From assembly GCF_015999545.1 (NCBI RefSeq), contig NZ_CP065546.1, forward strand, positions 1,364,001 to 1,428,000: a stretch of DNA of 64,000 nucleotides. The letters run 5' to 3'. Source of the stretch: Lysinibacillus sp. JNUCC-52 (GTDB lineage Bacteria; Bacillota; Bacilli; Bacillales_A; Planococcaceae). Each line of letters begins with the position of its first letter. The first letter of the stretch is position 1. Position numbers and translations under genes: made by a program. The notes beneath the pieces were generated by a model that saw only the letters and a list, made by a program, of their open reading frames with translations, searched no databases and was not told where the DNA came from. Positions 33,512-44,452 of this stretch are shown here, piece by piece.

Positions 33512-34545
33512 TTGCATTTCTTTCGCGAGTCTTTACTTTATTTTTTATATTAATTGGGGCAGCATTCGGCCTTCTCTTCGCTGTCTGGGGCGAACCAAAT
33601 GAAGAAGTGTGGCAGCCTTTATGGCAACAAAACTATGATAATATCCCGTTAGGTGGCGTTATTTTAATAAGTCTATTTGCACTTAGTTTCATCATTTCAT
33701 GCTGGATTAGTATGACAGCTCGAGCGCGCGAAGCACAAGCTACCCGCTTTGTGAAGGAATTAATCGAGCCTGATTTTGTACTTCCTAAAAAACAGGCACT
33801 ACCGAAGCCACTAAAAAAAGCACTTGTGCAAACGAGCGAGCTAATTGATACACAACGAAAAAGCTTACAGCGTCTTTCCAATGAACGCGCTGAAGCGAAC
33901 GATAAAGTCATCCAAGAGCGTATTATTGCTGAACGACAACGTCTTGCACGTGAACTGCACGACTCCGTTTCACAGCAATTATTTGCCGCTTCGATGTTAC
34001 TTTCTGCCTTAACAGAAAGCAATGAAAATGCTAAAAGTTTAAAGCAAGTAGAAAAAGTTGTACAGCAGGCACAGCTTGAAATGCGCGCATTATTATTACA
34101 TTTACGCCCTGTTGCCTTACACAATAAAACCCTTGCTCAAGGCTTAGAAGAATTAATTATTGAGCTTCAACAAAAAGTCTATTTTCATATTGAATATGAG
34201 CTAGAGGAAATATCTTTATCAAAGGCAGAGGAAGATCACTTATTCCGCATTGCGCAGGAAGCTTTATCAAATACGTTACGCCATTCAAAGGCAACAGAGG
34301 TTGAATTATTGCTTGTTGCACGAGATGATTTGGCGATTTTACGGATACAAGATAATGGCCTCGGCTTTGATGTGGAAGCAGACAAATCGACTTCCTATGG
34401 ACTACAAAATATCGCCGAGCGAGCAGTTGAAATTGGCTGTACGTATAAAATTGTTTCTGTACCTGGAGAAGGTACGATTGTAGAGGTAAAAGTTCCCCTA
34501 CAGAAGGAGGTTGTTGAAGTTGATACAAGTACTAATAGTGGATGA
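33508..34545 (+). CDS. liaS: Sensor histidine kinase LiaS
   Basis: This 345-residue NarL-type sensor kinase has two N-terminal membrane helices with a short outside loop, a HisKA_3 domain with phospho-acceptor His151 ([15 protein letters not shown]) and a HATPase domain ([29 protein letters not shown]). The short sensing loop marks the intramembrane-sensing class responding to cell-wall antibiotics. It overlaps liaR by 26 bases. Confidence 0.95.
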   Translation: MIAFLSRVFTLFFILIGAAFGLLFAVWGEPNEEVWQPLWQQNYDNIPLGGVILISLFALSFIISCWISMTARAREAQATRFVKELIEPDFVLPKKQALPKPLKKALVQTSELIDTQRKSLQRLSNERAEANDKVIQERIIAERQRLARELHDSVSQQLFAASMLLSALTESNENAKSLKQVEKVVQQAQLEMRALLLHLRPVALHNKTLAQGLEELIIELQQKVYFHIEYELEEISLSKAEEDHLFRIAQEALSNTLRHSKATEVELLLVARDDLAILRIQDNGLGFDVEADKSTSYGLQNIAERAVEIGCTYKIVSVPGEGTIVEVKVPLQKEVVEVDTSTNSG

Positions 34546-35152
34546 CCATGAGATGGTCCGAATTGGCGTATCTGCCTACTTGTCAGCACAGCCTGATATT
34601 ACGGTTGTTGGCGAAGCGGAAAATGGTATAGAGGCTGTAGAACGTGCCCTTGCCCTTCGCCCCGATATTATTTTAATGGACAATGTCATGCCTGTCATGA
34701 CAGGCGCAGAAGCAACTGCCAAAATATTAGAAACATGGCCAGAAGCAAAAATCATGATGGTCACAAGCTTTTTAGATGATGATAAAGTTTATCCAGCTTT
34801 GGAGGCTGGTGCAATTAGCTATATTTTAAAAACATCCAACGCTAAGCAAATTGCTGACGCCATCCGTAAAACTATCGGCGGCCAGACGGTATTAGAGCCA
34901 GAAGTCACATCTAAAATGATGCACCGTATGCGCTACGGTTCGAACACACCGCTTTATGAGCAATTAACAGACCGAGAAATGGAAGTTCTTCTATTAATGG
35001 CAAAGGGCAAAGCAAATCAAGAAATCGCCGATGACTTATACATCGCATTAAAAACAGTGAAAACCCATGTCAGCAATATTTTAGCCAAATTAGATGTTCA
35101 AGATCGTACACAAGCCGTCGTCTACGCCTTCCAAAATGGTTTGGCAAAGTAA
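34520..35152 (+). CDS. liaR: Response regulator LiaR
   Basis: This 210-residue NarL/FixJ-type regulator has a receiver domain with acidic pocket DDH and phospho-acceptor Asp54 (IILMDNVMP) and a LuxR-type helix-turn-helix ([20 protein letters not shown]). The start is TTG 34520, nine bases after AGAAGGAGG; ATG is absent near the family N terminus. With LiaS and LiaF it controls liaIH. Confidence 0.95.
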   Translation: MIQVLIVDDHEMVRIGVSAYLSAQPDITVVGEAENGIEAVERALALRPDIILMDNVMPVMTGAEATAKILETWPEAKIMMVTSFLDDDKVYPALEAGAISYILKTSNAKQIADAIRKTIGGQTVLEPEVTSKMMHRMRYGSNTPLYEQLTDREMEVLLLMAKGKANQEIADDLYIALKTVKTHVSNILAKLDVQDRTQAVVYAFQNGLAK

Positions 35153-35166
35153 TTGTAGTGCTGTTT

Positions 35167-35219
35167 TTGTGGCGATTTGAGTGCTTATAGTGGCGATTCA
35201 TCTGGTTCTATCAGCAATT
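35167..35219 (+). repeat. 21-bp-period array, 3 diverged units
   Basis: Units start at 35167 (TTGTGGCGATT), 35188 (TAGTGGCGATT) and 35209 (TATCAGCAATT), exactly 21 bp apart, with 10-bp spacers. They diverge from the TATCRGCGATT core but keep the register. The array follows liaR and runs directly into a terminator. Confidence 0.75.
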
Positions 35220-35220
35220 A

Positions 35221-35256
35221 AAGGATAACTGAACATTTGATTCAGCTATCCTTTTT
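35221..35256. terminator. Intrinsic terminator after liaR
   Basis: AAGGATAACTGAA pairs with TTCAGCTATCCTT (one mismatch) around a seven-base loop and is followed by a T-run on the plus strand. It lies between convergent liaR and the TauE/SafE gene. Confidence 0.85.
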
Positions 35257-35266
35257 TACATATAAT

Positions 35267-36034
35267 TTAGAACAATAAATCCCGTACAACTTGTGCAATC
35301 AACAAAAGAAAGATAGCAGGCAGTGTAATTTGAAGCCATTTCACCTTAATATATTGCACCATTCTCATTCCTACATGAGAGCCCAAAATCGAACCAGCCG
35401 TAACTGGAATCGCAATCCCCCAATCGACAATGCCAAAAAGATAATAAAATACAAAAGCGCTCATACAACTGGAAAACATCACGAAACGTGTTAATTCAAC
35501 TGCCTTTACATAGCTATGTTGCCTCTTAATAAAATACATAATATTCATTAATGCTGATCCTGGACCAAAACCACCATCATACATACTAATAAAAAATGGC
35601 GTGATGGATGATGGTCTTTTTTCCTGATCGCCTTCTGTAACGATCCCTAACTTTTTATTATTTTTTAGCACAATAAAAAAGGAAAAAGTAAGAATAATAC
35701 AAGCCATAATATTCATTATTTGTTCGGACAATCGTGTTGCTAAAAATGCACCAGTAACTCCCCCAAAACATGCCATCAACATAAATGGCAATATCTCTTT
35801 GAGAGAAATGTCTTTTTTAAATAATAGTGTCAGGACATTTGTAAATGAAGAAATACCTGTTGCAAACTTATTCACTGCCACCGTAGCATGAATTGGTACA
35901 CCAACTAATAACATAGCTGGGAGTAAGACAAAGCCCGCTGCCCCAAACATAACACCAATCATCGCAGCAATTATTCCGATAGAAAATAACATCAATCCAT
36001 TTACTGAAAACCATTCATTTAAGAAAATTACCAT
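35267..36034 (-). CDS. TauE/SafE family sulfite/organosulfonate exporter
   Basis: This 255-residue protein has about eight membrane helices with the TauE/SafE repeat (GVMFGAAGFVLLPAMLLVGVP and GGFGPGSALMNIMYF). Members export sulfite, sulfoacetate or related anions. The start at 36034 follows AGAGAGGTG by seven bases. It is divergent from a LysR gene, its likely regulator, about 100 bases apart. Confidence 0.9.
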   Translation of the reverse strand: MVIFLNEWFSVNGLMLFSIGIIAAMIGVMFGAAGFVLLPAMLLVGVPIHATVAVNKFATGISSFTNVLTLLFKKDISLKEILPFMLMACFGGVTGAFLATRLSEQIMNIMACIILTFSFFIVLKNNKKLGIVTEGDQEKRPSSITPFFISMYDGGFGPGSALMNIMYFIKRQHSYVKAVELTRFVMFSSCMSAFVFYYLFGIVDWGIAIPVTAGSILGSHVGMRMVQYIKVKWLQITLPAIFLLLIAQVVRDLLF

Positions 36035-36133
36035 TTCGCTCACCTCTCTTTCTAAATTACTGCTATAATTTACATAAAACAAATATATATTTTTTTCCTA
36101 ATCATAAAAAAAATTTATAATATGGTGATAACA

Positions 36134-37015
36134 ATGAATTTACATGCACTAAGAATTTTCACAAAAGTTGCAGATTTAGGGAGCATAACGGCTGCAGCAA
36201 ATGAATTACGGTTAAGCCAACCTGCTGTGACAATCCAAATTCGTAATTTAGAAAAAGAGTTGGGTTTGCAGCTAACGAAAAGTAAAGGACGAGGAATTCA
36301 ATTAACAGAAGAAGGGCGCTTTGTTTATGAACAAGGACAACGCTTGTTCCACTTAGAAGCCCAAATTGAAGATAAGCTGAAAGCATTTGTCGCAAAAGAA
36401 GAAAAAATTCATATTGCGACTTCTTACATTCCGATTAATTATGTCCTACCTGAATATATCGCAAATTACAAATTAATGTATCCTGGTGTAGAATTTTACG
36501 TATCATTAGGAAATGTAAAATCAGTGGAAGATAAAATTCGAAATTACGAAGCAGACTTCGGATTTGTTGTACAAAGTAATATAGGACACGAAGATCTTTA
36601 TTTTGAAAAATTAATGGAGATCGAATTTGCATTTATAGCCCATCCATCACATCCATTAGCTAATCGAAGTGTCTCGTTAAGTGCATTATCCAAGGAAGAA
36701 TTAATTTATCGCGAAGAAGGAAGTTCGACACGCGATTTATTAGAGGCTGTTTTTTATGCTCAAAATTGTCCATTGCCTAAGATTGGCTTACAGATGCAAG
36801 GGCTATTTGAATCTTTAAAAGCTGTAGAAGCTGGCTATGGTATTGTCCTCGCCCCACTTCTTAGCGTAACTAACAGCATAGAAACGAAGAAATTGGCCCC
36901 TATCTTTATAAAAAATGTAGAGATTAAGCAAAGTTTATTTATTTGTATTAGAAAAAGCGAATTGACAAACCCAAAATTTGTAAGTTATTTACAAGAACAT
37001 TTTATATCGAAATAA
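36134..37015 (+). CDS. LysR-family transcriptional regulator
   Basis: This 293-residue protein has the LysR winged helix (residues 1-60, ITAAANELRLSQPAVTIQIR) and a periplasmic-binding-like effector domain (about 90-290). CysB/CysL-like regulators of sulfur metabolism have this form, and the divergent TauE/SafE gene suggests control of sulfite export. The start at 36134 is preferred over 36122 because GGTGAT precedes it. Confidence 0.9.
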   Translation: MNLHALRIFTKVADLGSITAAANELRLSQPAVTIQIRNLEKELGLQLTKSKGRGIQLTEEGRFVYEQGQRLFHLEAQIEDKLKAFVAKEEKIHIATSYIPINYVLPEYIANYKLMYPGVEFYVSLGNVKSVEDKIRNYEADFGFVVQSNIGHEDLYFEKLMEIEFAFIAHPSHPLANRSVSLSALSKEELIYREEGSSTRDLLEAVFYAQNCPLPKIGLQMQGLFESLKAVEAGYGIVLAPLLSVTNSIETKKLAPIFIKNVEIKQSLFICIRKSELTNPKFVSYLQEHFISK

Positions 37016-37050
37016 CAATAGATGCTATTCCGATACATTTTAAGGTCAAA

Positions 37051-37087
37051 CAAAAAGTACACCACTATATACGTGGTGTACTTTTTG
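37051..37087. terminator. Bidirectional intrinsic terminator after the LysR gene
   Basis: CAAAAAGTACACCAC pairs perfectly with GTGGTGTACTTTTTG around a seven-base loop, T-runs on both strands. Confidence 0.88.
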
Positions 37088-37131
37088 TTTACTTGTGCTT
37101 TCACTTTTATCACTGTTTTTTTACATCTTTT

Positions 37132-37644
37132 TTACTTATTTGTTTGTTTTAATCTATCTAATAAAGCAAATAAACTCCAATAACCATTTATTAAATCTTC
37201 ATTTGTATTTCCATTCAAAGCAACGCCAAAAGTAGTACCTTTATAATAACCAATAAAATAATCTTGAGCGTGATTTTCAAATGTATTTTGGTAAGTGTGG
37301 TTAGGAATAATAAAAGCTGAAATAGCTTTGTCAGACTGCACAAATACAATAGGTATAGAGGAATCTAAATAAAATTGTGAATATTGTTCATCGGAAGCTT
37401 CTTGTAAATAATCTTTCGTAATCATAATAGCATCAAAAGAGTCTTCATTTTTTTTATGTAAATCCTGTAAAGTAATTTTTTTAAATTTTATACTTTTGTC
37501 TTTAATTAGTGTAGGAATTTCACCTACAATTCCAATTTCAATATTTATTATTTCAGGTTTTTTGACGATATTTACATCTTCTTTATTTGAACACCCAACT
37601 AATAAGAATAAAAAAAGTAAGAGAAAAAAAAGATTTTTAATCAT
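37132..37644 (-). CDS. Predicted lipoprotein, unknown function
   Basis: This 170-residue protein has a signal peptide with lipobox LVGC (Cys18), followed by a mixed domain without recognised motifs. It is AT-rich and Lys/Ile/Asn-rich. The divergent neighbour is another secreted protein, and together they look like accessory content. No function is assigned. Confidence 0.7.
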   Translation of the reverse strand: MIKNLFFLLLFLFLLVGCSNKEDVNIVKKPEIINIEIGIVGEIPTLIKDKSIKFKKITLQDLHKKNEDSFDAIMITKDYLQEASDEQYSQFYLDSSIPIVFVQSDKAISAFIIPNHTYQNTFENHAQDYFIGYYKGTTFGVALNGNTNEDLINGYWSLFALLDRLKQTNK

Positions 37645-37725
37645 TTACTATCACCTTTTACATTTTTTTATGCCTTATGATAAAATTTCTTTAAATAATA
37701 TTATCATATTGAAAGGATTGAGAAT

Positions 37726-38364
37726 ATGAAAAAAATATTGTTATCGCTTTTAATAGTAGTTTCCATTTTTGGTTATCAACTGATGTTTTCAGGAAAAATC
37801 GCAAAAGCACAAGAGAGTTCGAGTTCAATTGAAATTATTGATGGGACATCTTTAAGTGAATCCGATTTAGACTCTATTCGTGAAAACGACGAATATATGA
37901 TAGAACTTACATATGAACAGGCTTTAGAGAGAACGGCTGAAGTTTCTGGGAAGTCAATAGAAGAATTAAAAATGCAACACCCTCCTTATAGTTTCAGAAC
38001 TCAAGCAGCTTGTGGTTGGATGGAAACAGCAACAACACTTTCTGTCAAAAGTTACAGACCACAACTAATTGTTATCGTTGAAACTTGTCGACACGGTTCT
38101 TTTGGCTGGGTAACTAAAAAACAACCTTTTTTGCAAGAGTTTAAAGCGGGTAGTAAATAATTTGACGGAACAATTAAAGTAGATTTGGATAACACAGGAT
38201 ATACTTATGTAGTAAATGGTTCATTCTATGATCACGGAACAGTAAGTCATACTGGTACTACAGGACTTGATGCAGTATTTACTGCAACTTATGCTGTATC
38301 TTATGCGAGCAATTGGTATGGAAGCCTTTATACTGGTCTTCAGTATAAAAGAATAATTAAATAA
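37726..38364 (+). pseudogene. Secreted protein gene interrupted by an in-frame stop
   Basis: The frame opens with a signal peptide (residues 1-30, ending about GKIAKAQ) and runs 144 codons to TAA at 38158. The same frame then stays open for 67 more codons to TAA at 38362, encoding DNTGYTYVVNGSFYDHG, TTGLDAVFTATYAVSY and LYTGLQYKRIIK, a plausible beta-rich C terminus. A single nonsense codon therefore splits an originally 211-residue extracellular protein. The family is not recognised. Readthrough or a sequencing error are alternatives. Confidence 0.7.
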
Positions 38365-38480
38365 AATTCCGTAGCTTTTGCTACCCTCAGACTGTTGCTT
38401 TTTTCACTTTTTCAAAGACACTAAATATATTTTTTGACAAATTGAATATAGGTCATCAAGAACACTCTTTCAATTAAGCG

Positions 38481-38511
38481 GCTTGCTATGTACATGTAGC
38501 AAGCTTTTTTT
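38481..38511 (+). terminator. Intrinsic terminator (plus strand)
   Basis: GCTTGCTA pairs with TAGCAAGC around an eight-base loop, followed by TTTTTTT. Confidence 0.75.
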
Positions 38512-38589
38512 ATATTCATTGCTGCAAAAATTAGCACCTCCCGCAACGGAAATCAACAATGGTAGTCGACTTTATCAATATTTTAAATA

Positions 38590-38638
38590 AAAAAAGGACT
38601 GTAGACAATCTCGAAAATCTCCGAGTTTGTCTACAGTC
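38590..38638 (-). terminator. Terminator of tkt
   Basis: On the minus strand GACTGTAGACAA pairs with TTGTCTACAGTC, with an inner CTCG/CGAG stem, followed by a seven-base T-run. It lies about 50 bases after the tkt stop. Confidence 0.8.
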
Positions 38639-38643
38639 TTGCC

Positions 38644-38677
38644 GCAGTGCTCCCTTAGAGCATTGCAGTTTTTTTTA
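38644..38677 (+). terminator. Second possible plus-strand terminator
   Basis: GCAGTGCT and AGCATTGC can pair (one G-T wobble), followed by AGTTTTTTTT on the plus strand. Confidence 0.5.
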
Positions 38678-38689
38678 TGAAAGCTAATC

Positions 38690-40684
38690 TTATAGCGCTT
38701 TTACTTTCGCTACAACATTTTCTACTGTGAAACCGTATTTTTCCATTACTAATTCGCCTGGTGCAGAAGCGCCGAACTTGTCGATAGCAAGAACGTCTCC
38801 TTCGAAGCCAGTGTATTTATGCCAACCGAATGATGCACCCATTTCGATTGCAAGACGTTTAGTGACAGCTTTTGGAAGAACGGATTCTTTATATGCTGCA
38901 TCTTGTTTTTCGAAGCGATCCATTGATGGCATTGACACAACTGCTACGTCCATACCGTCAGCTTTTAATGCTTTTTGTGCTTCAATTGCAAGTGAAACCT
39001 CTGAACCTGTAGCAATTAAAATGGCATCTGCCACTTCTTTAGAAGCAGGTGATACAGTGTAAGCTCCTTTTGTAACACCTTCACGAACTGTTTCGATTGA
39101 CGCGTCAAGCACTGGTAAGTTTTGACGAGATAATACTAATACAGTTGGTGTGTTTTCAGAAGATACAGCAAGCTCCCATGCAACTGCAGATTCATTCGCA
39201 TCTGCAGGGCGTACTACAGAAAGATTTGGCATTGCACGTAATGAAGCTAAATGTTCGATTGGTTCATGCGTCGGACCATCTTCCCCTACAGCAATTGAGT
39301 CATGTGTGAATACATATGTTACAGGAAGACCCATTAATGCAGAAAGACGAACAGCTGGACGAACGTAATCTGAGAATACGAAGAATGTTCCGCCAAAGAC
39401 GTTTAGACCACCGTGAAGTGCCATACCGTTCATTGCTGCGCCCATTGCAAATTCACGCACACCGAACCAAATATTGCGACCAGCATAATCGTCTGCTGAG
39501 AAATCGCCTGCGCCTTTCATCGTTGTTTTGTTTGAGCCTGCAAGGTCTGCTGAACCACCGAAGAACGATGGTGTTTTCTTTGCAATCGCATTAATTGCAT
39601 CACCTGAAGATGAACGTGTTGCTACAGATTTACCTGCTTCATATACTGGTAATTCTGCTGCAAAGTCTTCTGGTAGCTTACCATTCATTGCATTTTCGAA
39701 TTGAGCTGCTAATTCAGGGAACTCCGCTTTGTATGCTTCAAATTTCGTATTCCATGCTGCTTCTGATTGTGCCCCTTGCACTTCAGCGGCTGCATTGAAC
39801 GTATCGTATACTTCAGCAGGGATTTGGAATGGCTCATGTGCCCATTCGTATGCTGCTTTTGTTAATACAACTTCATCAGTACCTAGTGGCGCACCGTGAG
39901 AATCAGATTTACCTGATTTGTTTGGTGAACCGAAACCGATTACTGTTTTCACTTCAATCAGTGTTGGCTTGCCAGTAGATTTTTTCGCTTCCTCGATTGC
40001 TTTGTTCACAGCATCTACTTCTGTGCCATCAGCAACCTTTAAATAGTTCCAGCCATATGACTCAAAGCGTTTTTGTACGTTTTCAGAGAATGATTTTTCT
40101 AAATCACCATCTAATGAAATATCGTTTGAATCGTATAAGACGATCAATTTCTCAAGTTTTAAGTGACCAGCTAATGAAATGGCTTCAGCTGCAACACCTT
40201 CCATTAAGTCACCATCGCCACAAAGTGCAAATGTATAGTGATCGACAATATCATGTCCTTGTTTATTATAAGTAGCTGCTAAATGACGCTCTGCCATTGC
40301 CATACCAACCGACATAGCAATACCTTGTCCAAGAGGACCTGTAGTTGCCTCTACTCCAACAGTATGACCGTATTCTGGATGTCCTGGAGTTAATGAATCC
40401 CATTGACGGAAGTTTTGAATTTCTTCCATTGGAAGGCCGTAACCTCCAAGGTGAAGTAGGCTATATAAAAGCATAGAGCCGTGACCTGCTGAAAGTACGA
40501 AACGATCGCGGTTATACCACTTTGGATTAGCTGGATTGTGGCGAAGTTGTTTTGTCCAAAGCGTGTAAGCCATTGGCGCTGCCCCCATCGGTAAGCCTGG
40601 GTGACCTGAATTTGCTTTTTCAATTGCATCAATTGACAATGTTCGGATAGCATTAATCGCTAGTTGATCCGCATGTTGAGTCAT
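38690..40684 (-). CDS. tkt: Transketolase
   Basis: Transketolase moves two-carbon ketol units between sugar phosphates in the pentose phosphate pathway, using thiamine diphosphate and Mg2+. The 664-residue protein has the TPP motif GDGDLMEG (about 155-162), the N-terminal [13 protein letters not shown], and the middle domain motif [18 protein letters not shown]. Length is typical. As in B. subtilis it neighbours ynzC and the lexA locus. Long open frames on the opposite strand are shadows of its codon bias. Confidence 0.98.
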   Translation of the reverse strand: MTQHADQLAINAIRTLSIDAIEKANSGHPGLPMGAAPMAYTLWTKQLRHNPANPKWYNRDRFVLSAGHGSMLLYSLLHLGGYGLPMEEIQNFRQWDSLTPGHPEYGHTVGVEATTGPLGQGIAMSVGMAMAERHLAATYNKQGHDIVDHYTFALCGDGDLMEGVAAEAISLAGHLKLEKLIVLYDSNDISLDGDLEKSFSENVQKRFESYGWNYLKVADGTEVDAVNKAIEEAKKSTGKPTLIEVKTVIGFGSPNKSGKSDSHGAPLGTDEVVLTKAAYEWAHEPFQIPAEVYDTFNAAAEVQGAQSEAAWNTKFEAYKAEFPELAAQFENAMNGKLPEDFAAELPVYEAGKSVATRSSSGDAINAIAKKTPSFFGGSADLAGSNKTTMKGAGDFSADDYAGRNIWFGVREFAMGAAMNGMALHGGLNVFGGTFFVFSDYVRPAVRLSALMGLPVTYVFTHDSIAVGEDGPTHEPIEHLASLRAMPNLSVVRPADANESAVAWELAVSSENTPTVLVLSRQNLPVLDASIETVREGVTKGAYTVSPASKEVADAILIATGSEVSLAIEAQKALKADGMDVAVVSMPSMDRFEKQDAAYKESVLPKAVTKRLAIEMGASFGWHKYTGFEGDVLAIDKFGASAPGELVMEKYGFTVENVVAKVKAL

Positions 40685-40902
40685 TATGTTGTGACATCCT
40701 TTCTCGTCCTATATATTGTTCTACTACAGTTTAGTCAACATTGTCTTAGAAAACAATGCTTTTGTTATACTATTTAAGATTTATGTCATACTTTATCATC
40801 ATTCTGTAACTTGCAATTAAAAATGTAAGAACGAACAACGAATATTATCTAGCTATAACAATAGAAAATTGACTTTTCTAGCGCTCGATTAAATGTGACA
40901 TA

Positions 40903-41136
40903 TTAATTTAAGAATTTATTTTTTTTCGCTTGTTTTACCTTTTCAGGTGTAACGTCATTACCTTCTTCATCAACAATTTTAACATTTTCAATCGTATCAC
41001 GCATTGACGCTCTAAATGTATCTAAATATTCTTTGCGAAGAGAAGTGCGCTCTTTCGCCTCTTCCTCAGTTAAATTGCCTGCTTTCGCTTTTGCTGCTAA
41101 TTCATTAATTCGGTTAATTTTTTCTTTTGATAACAT
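40903..41136 (-). CDS. ynzC: DUF896 family protein YnzC
   Basis: This 77-residue protein is a helical-hairpin DUF896 member with the signature [20 protein letters not shown] and [14 protein letters not shown]. In B. subtilis ynzC is co-transcribed with yneA-yneB in the LexA regulon; function unknown. Here an inserted GNAT gene on the other strand separates it from yneB. Confidence 0.93.
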   Translation of the reverse strand: MLSKEKINRINELAAKAKAGNLTEEEAKERTSLRKEYLDTFRASMRDTIENVKIVDEEGNDVTPEKVKQAKKNKFLN

Positions 41137-41321
41137 TGTTACACACCTTTCAATACCTTTATTACTTCAGTATGCAAAGTATAGCATGGTTTCCCTTAAA
41201 ATGCAGTTATACCAACCCTTAAAAACACTTCTTAGCCATAATTTACATGACTTCCAGATGTTAGTCGTGTATAACTAATTATACAAGGAAAAAAATATAC
41301 AATTTACTGGAGGGAAATAAG

Positions 41322-41837
41322 GTGAACATTACAACTAAGCGATTACATATCCGCAAATTTGAATCACATGATTTACCAGCGGTTTATAGCTATATGTCCG
41401 ATAAAACGGTAATGCACTACATGCCTGAAGGTGTTCTCTCTGAAGAGCAGGTACAAAAGTTTATAACTGATAATAGCGGAGAGCAAGCACAACATTTTGC
41501 TATTGTTTTACTTGATCAGCAACAAGTCATTGGTCATCTAGTTTTCCATCCCTACTTTGGCGAACATACATATGAAATTGGTTGGGTGTTGAATCCTGCC
41601 TTTTATCGTCAAGGCTATGCTTCAGAAGCAGCGCACGCCCTATTGGATTACGGGTTTACCAAAATGAAGCTTCATAGAATTATTGCAACATGCCAGCCCG
41701 AAAATATTGCCTCCTACCGTGTGATGGAGAAAATCGGTATGCGCCGTGAAGGATACTTTAAAAAATGTATTCCGTATGGTGACGATTGGTGGGATGAATA
41801 CTATTACGCTATTTTACAAGATGAATGGCTAGCTTAA
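41322..41837 (+). CDS. RimJ/RimL-type GNAT acetyltransferase
   Basis: This 171-residue protein begins ITTKRLHIRKFESHD and has the acetyl-CoA motif GWVLNPAFYRQGYASEAAHAL and NIASYRVMEKIGMRREG, typical of the RimJ/RimL ribosomal-protein or small-molecule acetyltransferase group. GGAGGG precedes the start. It is transcribed opposite to its neighbours and is absent at this place in B. subtilis. Confidence 0.9.
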   Translation: MNITTKRLHIRKFESHDLPAVYSYMSDKTVMHYMPEGVLSEEQVQKFITDNSGEQAQHFAIVLLDQQQVIGHLVFHPYFGEHTYEIGWVLNPAFYRQGYASEAAHALLDYGFTKMKLHRIIATCQPENIASYRVMEKIGMRREGYFKKCIPYGDDWWDEYYYAILQDEWLA

Positions 41838-41910
41838 ATGGAAAATTAATTCATACTATCTATCTTATTCAGGAGCGTTTTTACCCATAAAAAAAGACTA
41901 GCAGTGCAAA

Positions 41911-42887
<977 letters not shown>

Positions 42888-42942
42888 TCATCATAACCCC
42901 TTTTTAGAATGTTTGTTCGGAATGTATGTTCTTATGATAAAG

Positions 42943-42984
42943 CGAACAGACGTTTTTGTCAAACACTTTTCGAACCTATGTTTG
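42943..42984. promoter_or_regulatory. LexA (SOS) boxes in the yneA-lexA intergenic region
   Basis: CGAACAGACGTTTT (42943-42956) and CGAACCTATGTTTG (42971-42984) each match the Gram-positive SOS box CGAACRNRYGTTYG with one mismatch. A weaker copy lies near 42916-42931 next to the yneA start. They explain divergent SOS control of lexA and yneA-yneB. Confidence 0.85.
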
Positions 42985-43062
42985 CATAAGTGTTCGCATT
43001 CTGCTATACTATTTAGTAAGAAGATAGTAAGAAGAATGATATAAAAAAAGAGGTGAGCAATC

Positions 43063-43680
43063 ATGAAAAAAGTTTCGAAAAGACAAGAGGATATACTAGC
43101 GTTTATCAAAGAAGAAGTACGTGCAAAAGGTTATCCGCCATCTGTACGTGAAATTGGTGAGGCAGTTGGACTTGCATCAAGTTCAACGGTTCATGGACAT
43201 TTAGCTCGTTTAGAACAAAAGGGCTTTATTCGACGAGACCCTACTAAGCCACGTGCCATTGAAATTTTAGAGCCAGAAGATTCGATTCAAAAGCAAAGCG
43301 TCATCCACGTACCGCTTGTTGGTAAAGTGACAGCTGGATCACCGATTACAGCCATCGAAAATATCGACGAATATTTCCCTTTACCTGATATTTACGGTAC
43401 TAGTGAAGATCAGCTATTTATGTTAGAAATTATGGGTGAATCGATGATCGAGGCGGGCATTTTCGATGGAGATTTAGTCATCGTTAAGCAAAAAGCAACA
43501 GCTGATAACGGTGATATTGTTGTCGCAATGACAGAAGAGGATGAGGCAACCGTTAAACGCTTCTTTAAGGAAAGAAATCATTTCCGCTTACAACCAGAAA
43601 ACGCTACAATGGAACCAATAATTGTAGACCAAGTTTCAATTTTAGGACAAGTTGTCGGCTTATATCGCCGTGTACATTAA
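43063..43680 (+). CDS. lexA: SOS repressor LexA
   Basis: LexA represses DNA-damage genes and cleaves itself on contact with RecA filaments. The 205-residue protein has the winged helix (1-65), the cleavage site Ala91-Gly92 (VTAGSP), catalytic Ser127 (GESMIEAG) and Lys165 (ATVKRFF). Length and divergent yneA are as in B. subtilis. Confidence 0.97.
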   Translation: MKKVSKRQEDILAFIKEEVRAKGYPPSVREIGEAVGLASSSTVHGHLARLEQKGFIRRDPTKPRAIEILEPEDSIQKQSVIHVPLVGKVTAGSPITAIENIDEYFPLPDIYGTSEDQLFMLEIMGESMIEAGIFDGDLVIVKQKATADNGDIVVAMTEEDEATVKRFFKERNHFRLQPENATMEPIIVDQVSILGQVVGLYRRVH

Positions 43681-43704
43681 GGCATTCTCATACTTAGCAA
43701 ACAA

Positions 43705-43732
43705 AAAAGAGAAGCACTCACGCTTCTCTTTT
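43705..43732. terminator. Bidirectional intrinsic terminator
   Basis: AAAAGAGAAGC pairs with GCTTCTCTTTT around a six-base loop between convergent lexA and the glutamine amidotransferase gene. Confidence 0.85.
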
Positions 43733-44440
43733 ATATTTTAAGCTCTCACTAGTGAAGGCGGCAAAAAGCTTCTGTGCAGCTAAATCGCCTACAATTGCTT
43801 GTTCTTCAGGATGCCACTGTACTGCTAAACAAAACGGGTATTCTTCATGAACGAACGCTTCGATTAGACCATCGCTCGATTTTGCTGCAACGATTAGCTT
43901 TTCTGCTAATACATTTACAGCTTGATGATGAAAAGAATTCACAGCAATTTTTTCTTCCTCGATAATTGATTGTAACAACGTATCAGGTGTTATCTGCACA
44001 TAATGTGTTGCTACACCGCGAGCTGCTTGTTGCGTATGTTTTAACAGCTTACTACTATGATATTCGCTATCAATATCTTGGTACAAAGTTCCACCTAGCG
44101 CAACATTAAGTATTTGCATGCCACGGCAAATCCCCAAAATCGGCATTTTCCTCGTAAAGGCTGCATGAATTAAAGCAAGCTCGACCTTGTCACGTTCTGG
44201 ATGTATTTGTCCGAGCTTCGGTAATGGCTCAGCGCCAAATTCAAATGGATGAACATCATGCCCACCAGATAATAATAAGCCATCTGTTAGCGATAAAATT
44301 TGTGCTACATCCTCCTCTACCCCAAGTGGAATAATAAGCGGAATGCCACCAGCTTCAAAAACACTTTTGCTATAGGCTATATTCAATCTTGACGATAAAT
44401 CATCCTCTGCAAATGCTGTAATACCAATAATCGGTTTCAT
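43718..44440 (-). CDS. Gamma-glutamyl-gamma-aminobutyrate hydrolase-type class I amidotransferase
   Basis: This 240-residue protein is a PuuD/peptidase C26 member: nucleophile Cys105 (GICRGMQILNVALGG) and the His-Glu pair of VQWHPEEQ near 215-222. PuuD cleaves gamma-glutamyl-GABA in putrescine degradation; other members act on related gamma-glutamyl amides. No other puu genes are nearby, so the exact substrate is open. Its tail runs into the shared terminator. Confidence 0.9.
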   Translation of the reverse strand: MKPIIGITAFAEDDLSSRLNIAYSKSVFEAGGIPLIIPLGVEEDVAQILSLTDGLLLSGGHDVHPFEFGAEPLPKLGQIHPERDKVELALIHAAFTRKMPILGICRGMQILNVALGGTLYQDIDSEYHSSKLLKHTQQAARGVATHYVQITPDTLLQSIIEEEKIAVNSFHHQAVNVLAEKLIVAAKSSDGLIEAFVHEEYPFCLAVQWHPEEQAIVGDLAAQKLFAAFTSESLKYKREA

Positions 44441-44452
44441 CCATATACCCCC

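Larger units (their letters stand above)
38365..38689. other. Intergenic stretch with several hairpins before tkt
   Basis: No gene is supported. It holds three hairpins, listed separately, that separate the broken secreted-protein gene from the convergent tkt gene. Confidence 0.7.

Noticed and set aside
33508..35152. LiaS-LiaR as the missing ComP-ComA for ComX
   Set aside because: LiaS has only two membrane helices with a short loop and sits with liaF and liaIH; ComP has many helices. It is the cell-envelope stress system.
38727..40275. Several open frames antisense to tkt
   Set aside because: They mirror the codon bias of a highly expressed gene, have no ribosome sites, and give Ser/Leu/His-rich nonsense proteins.
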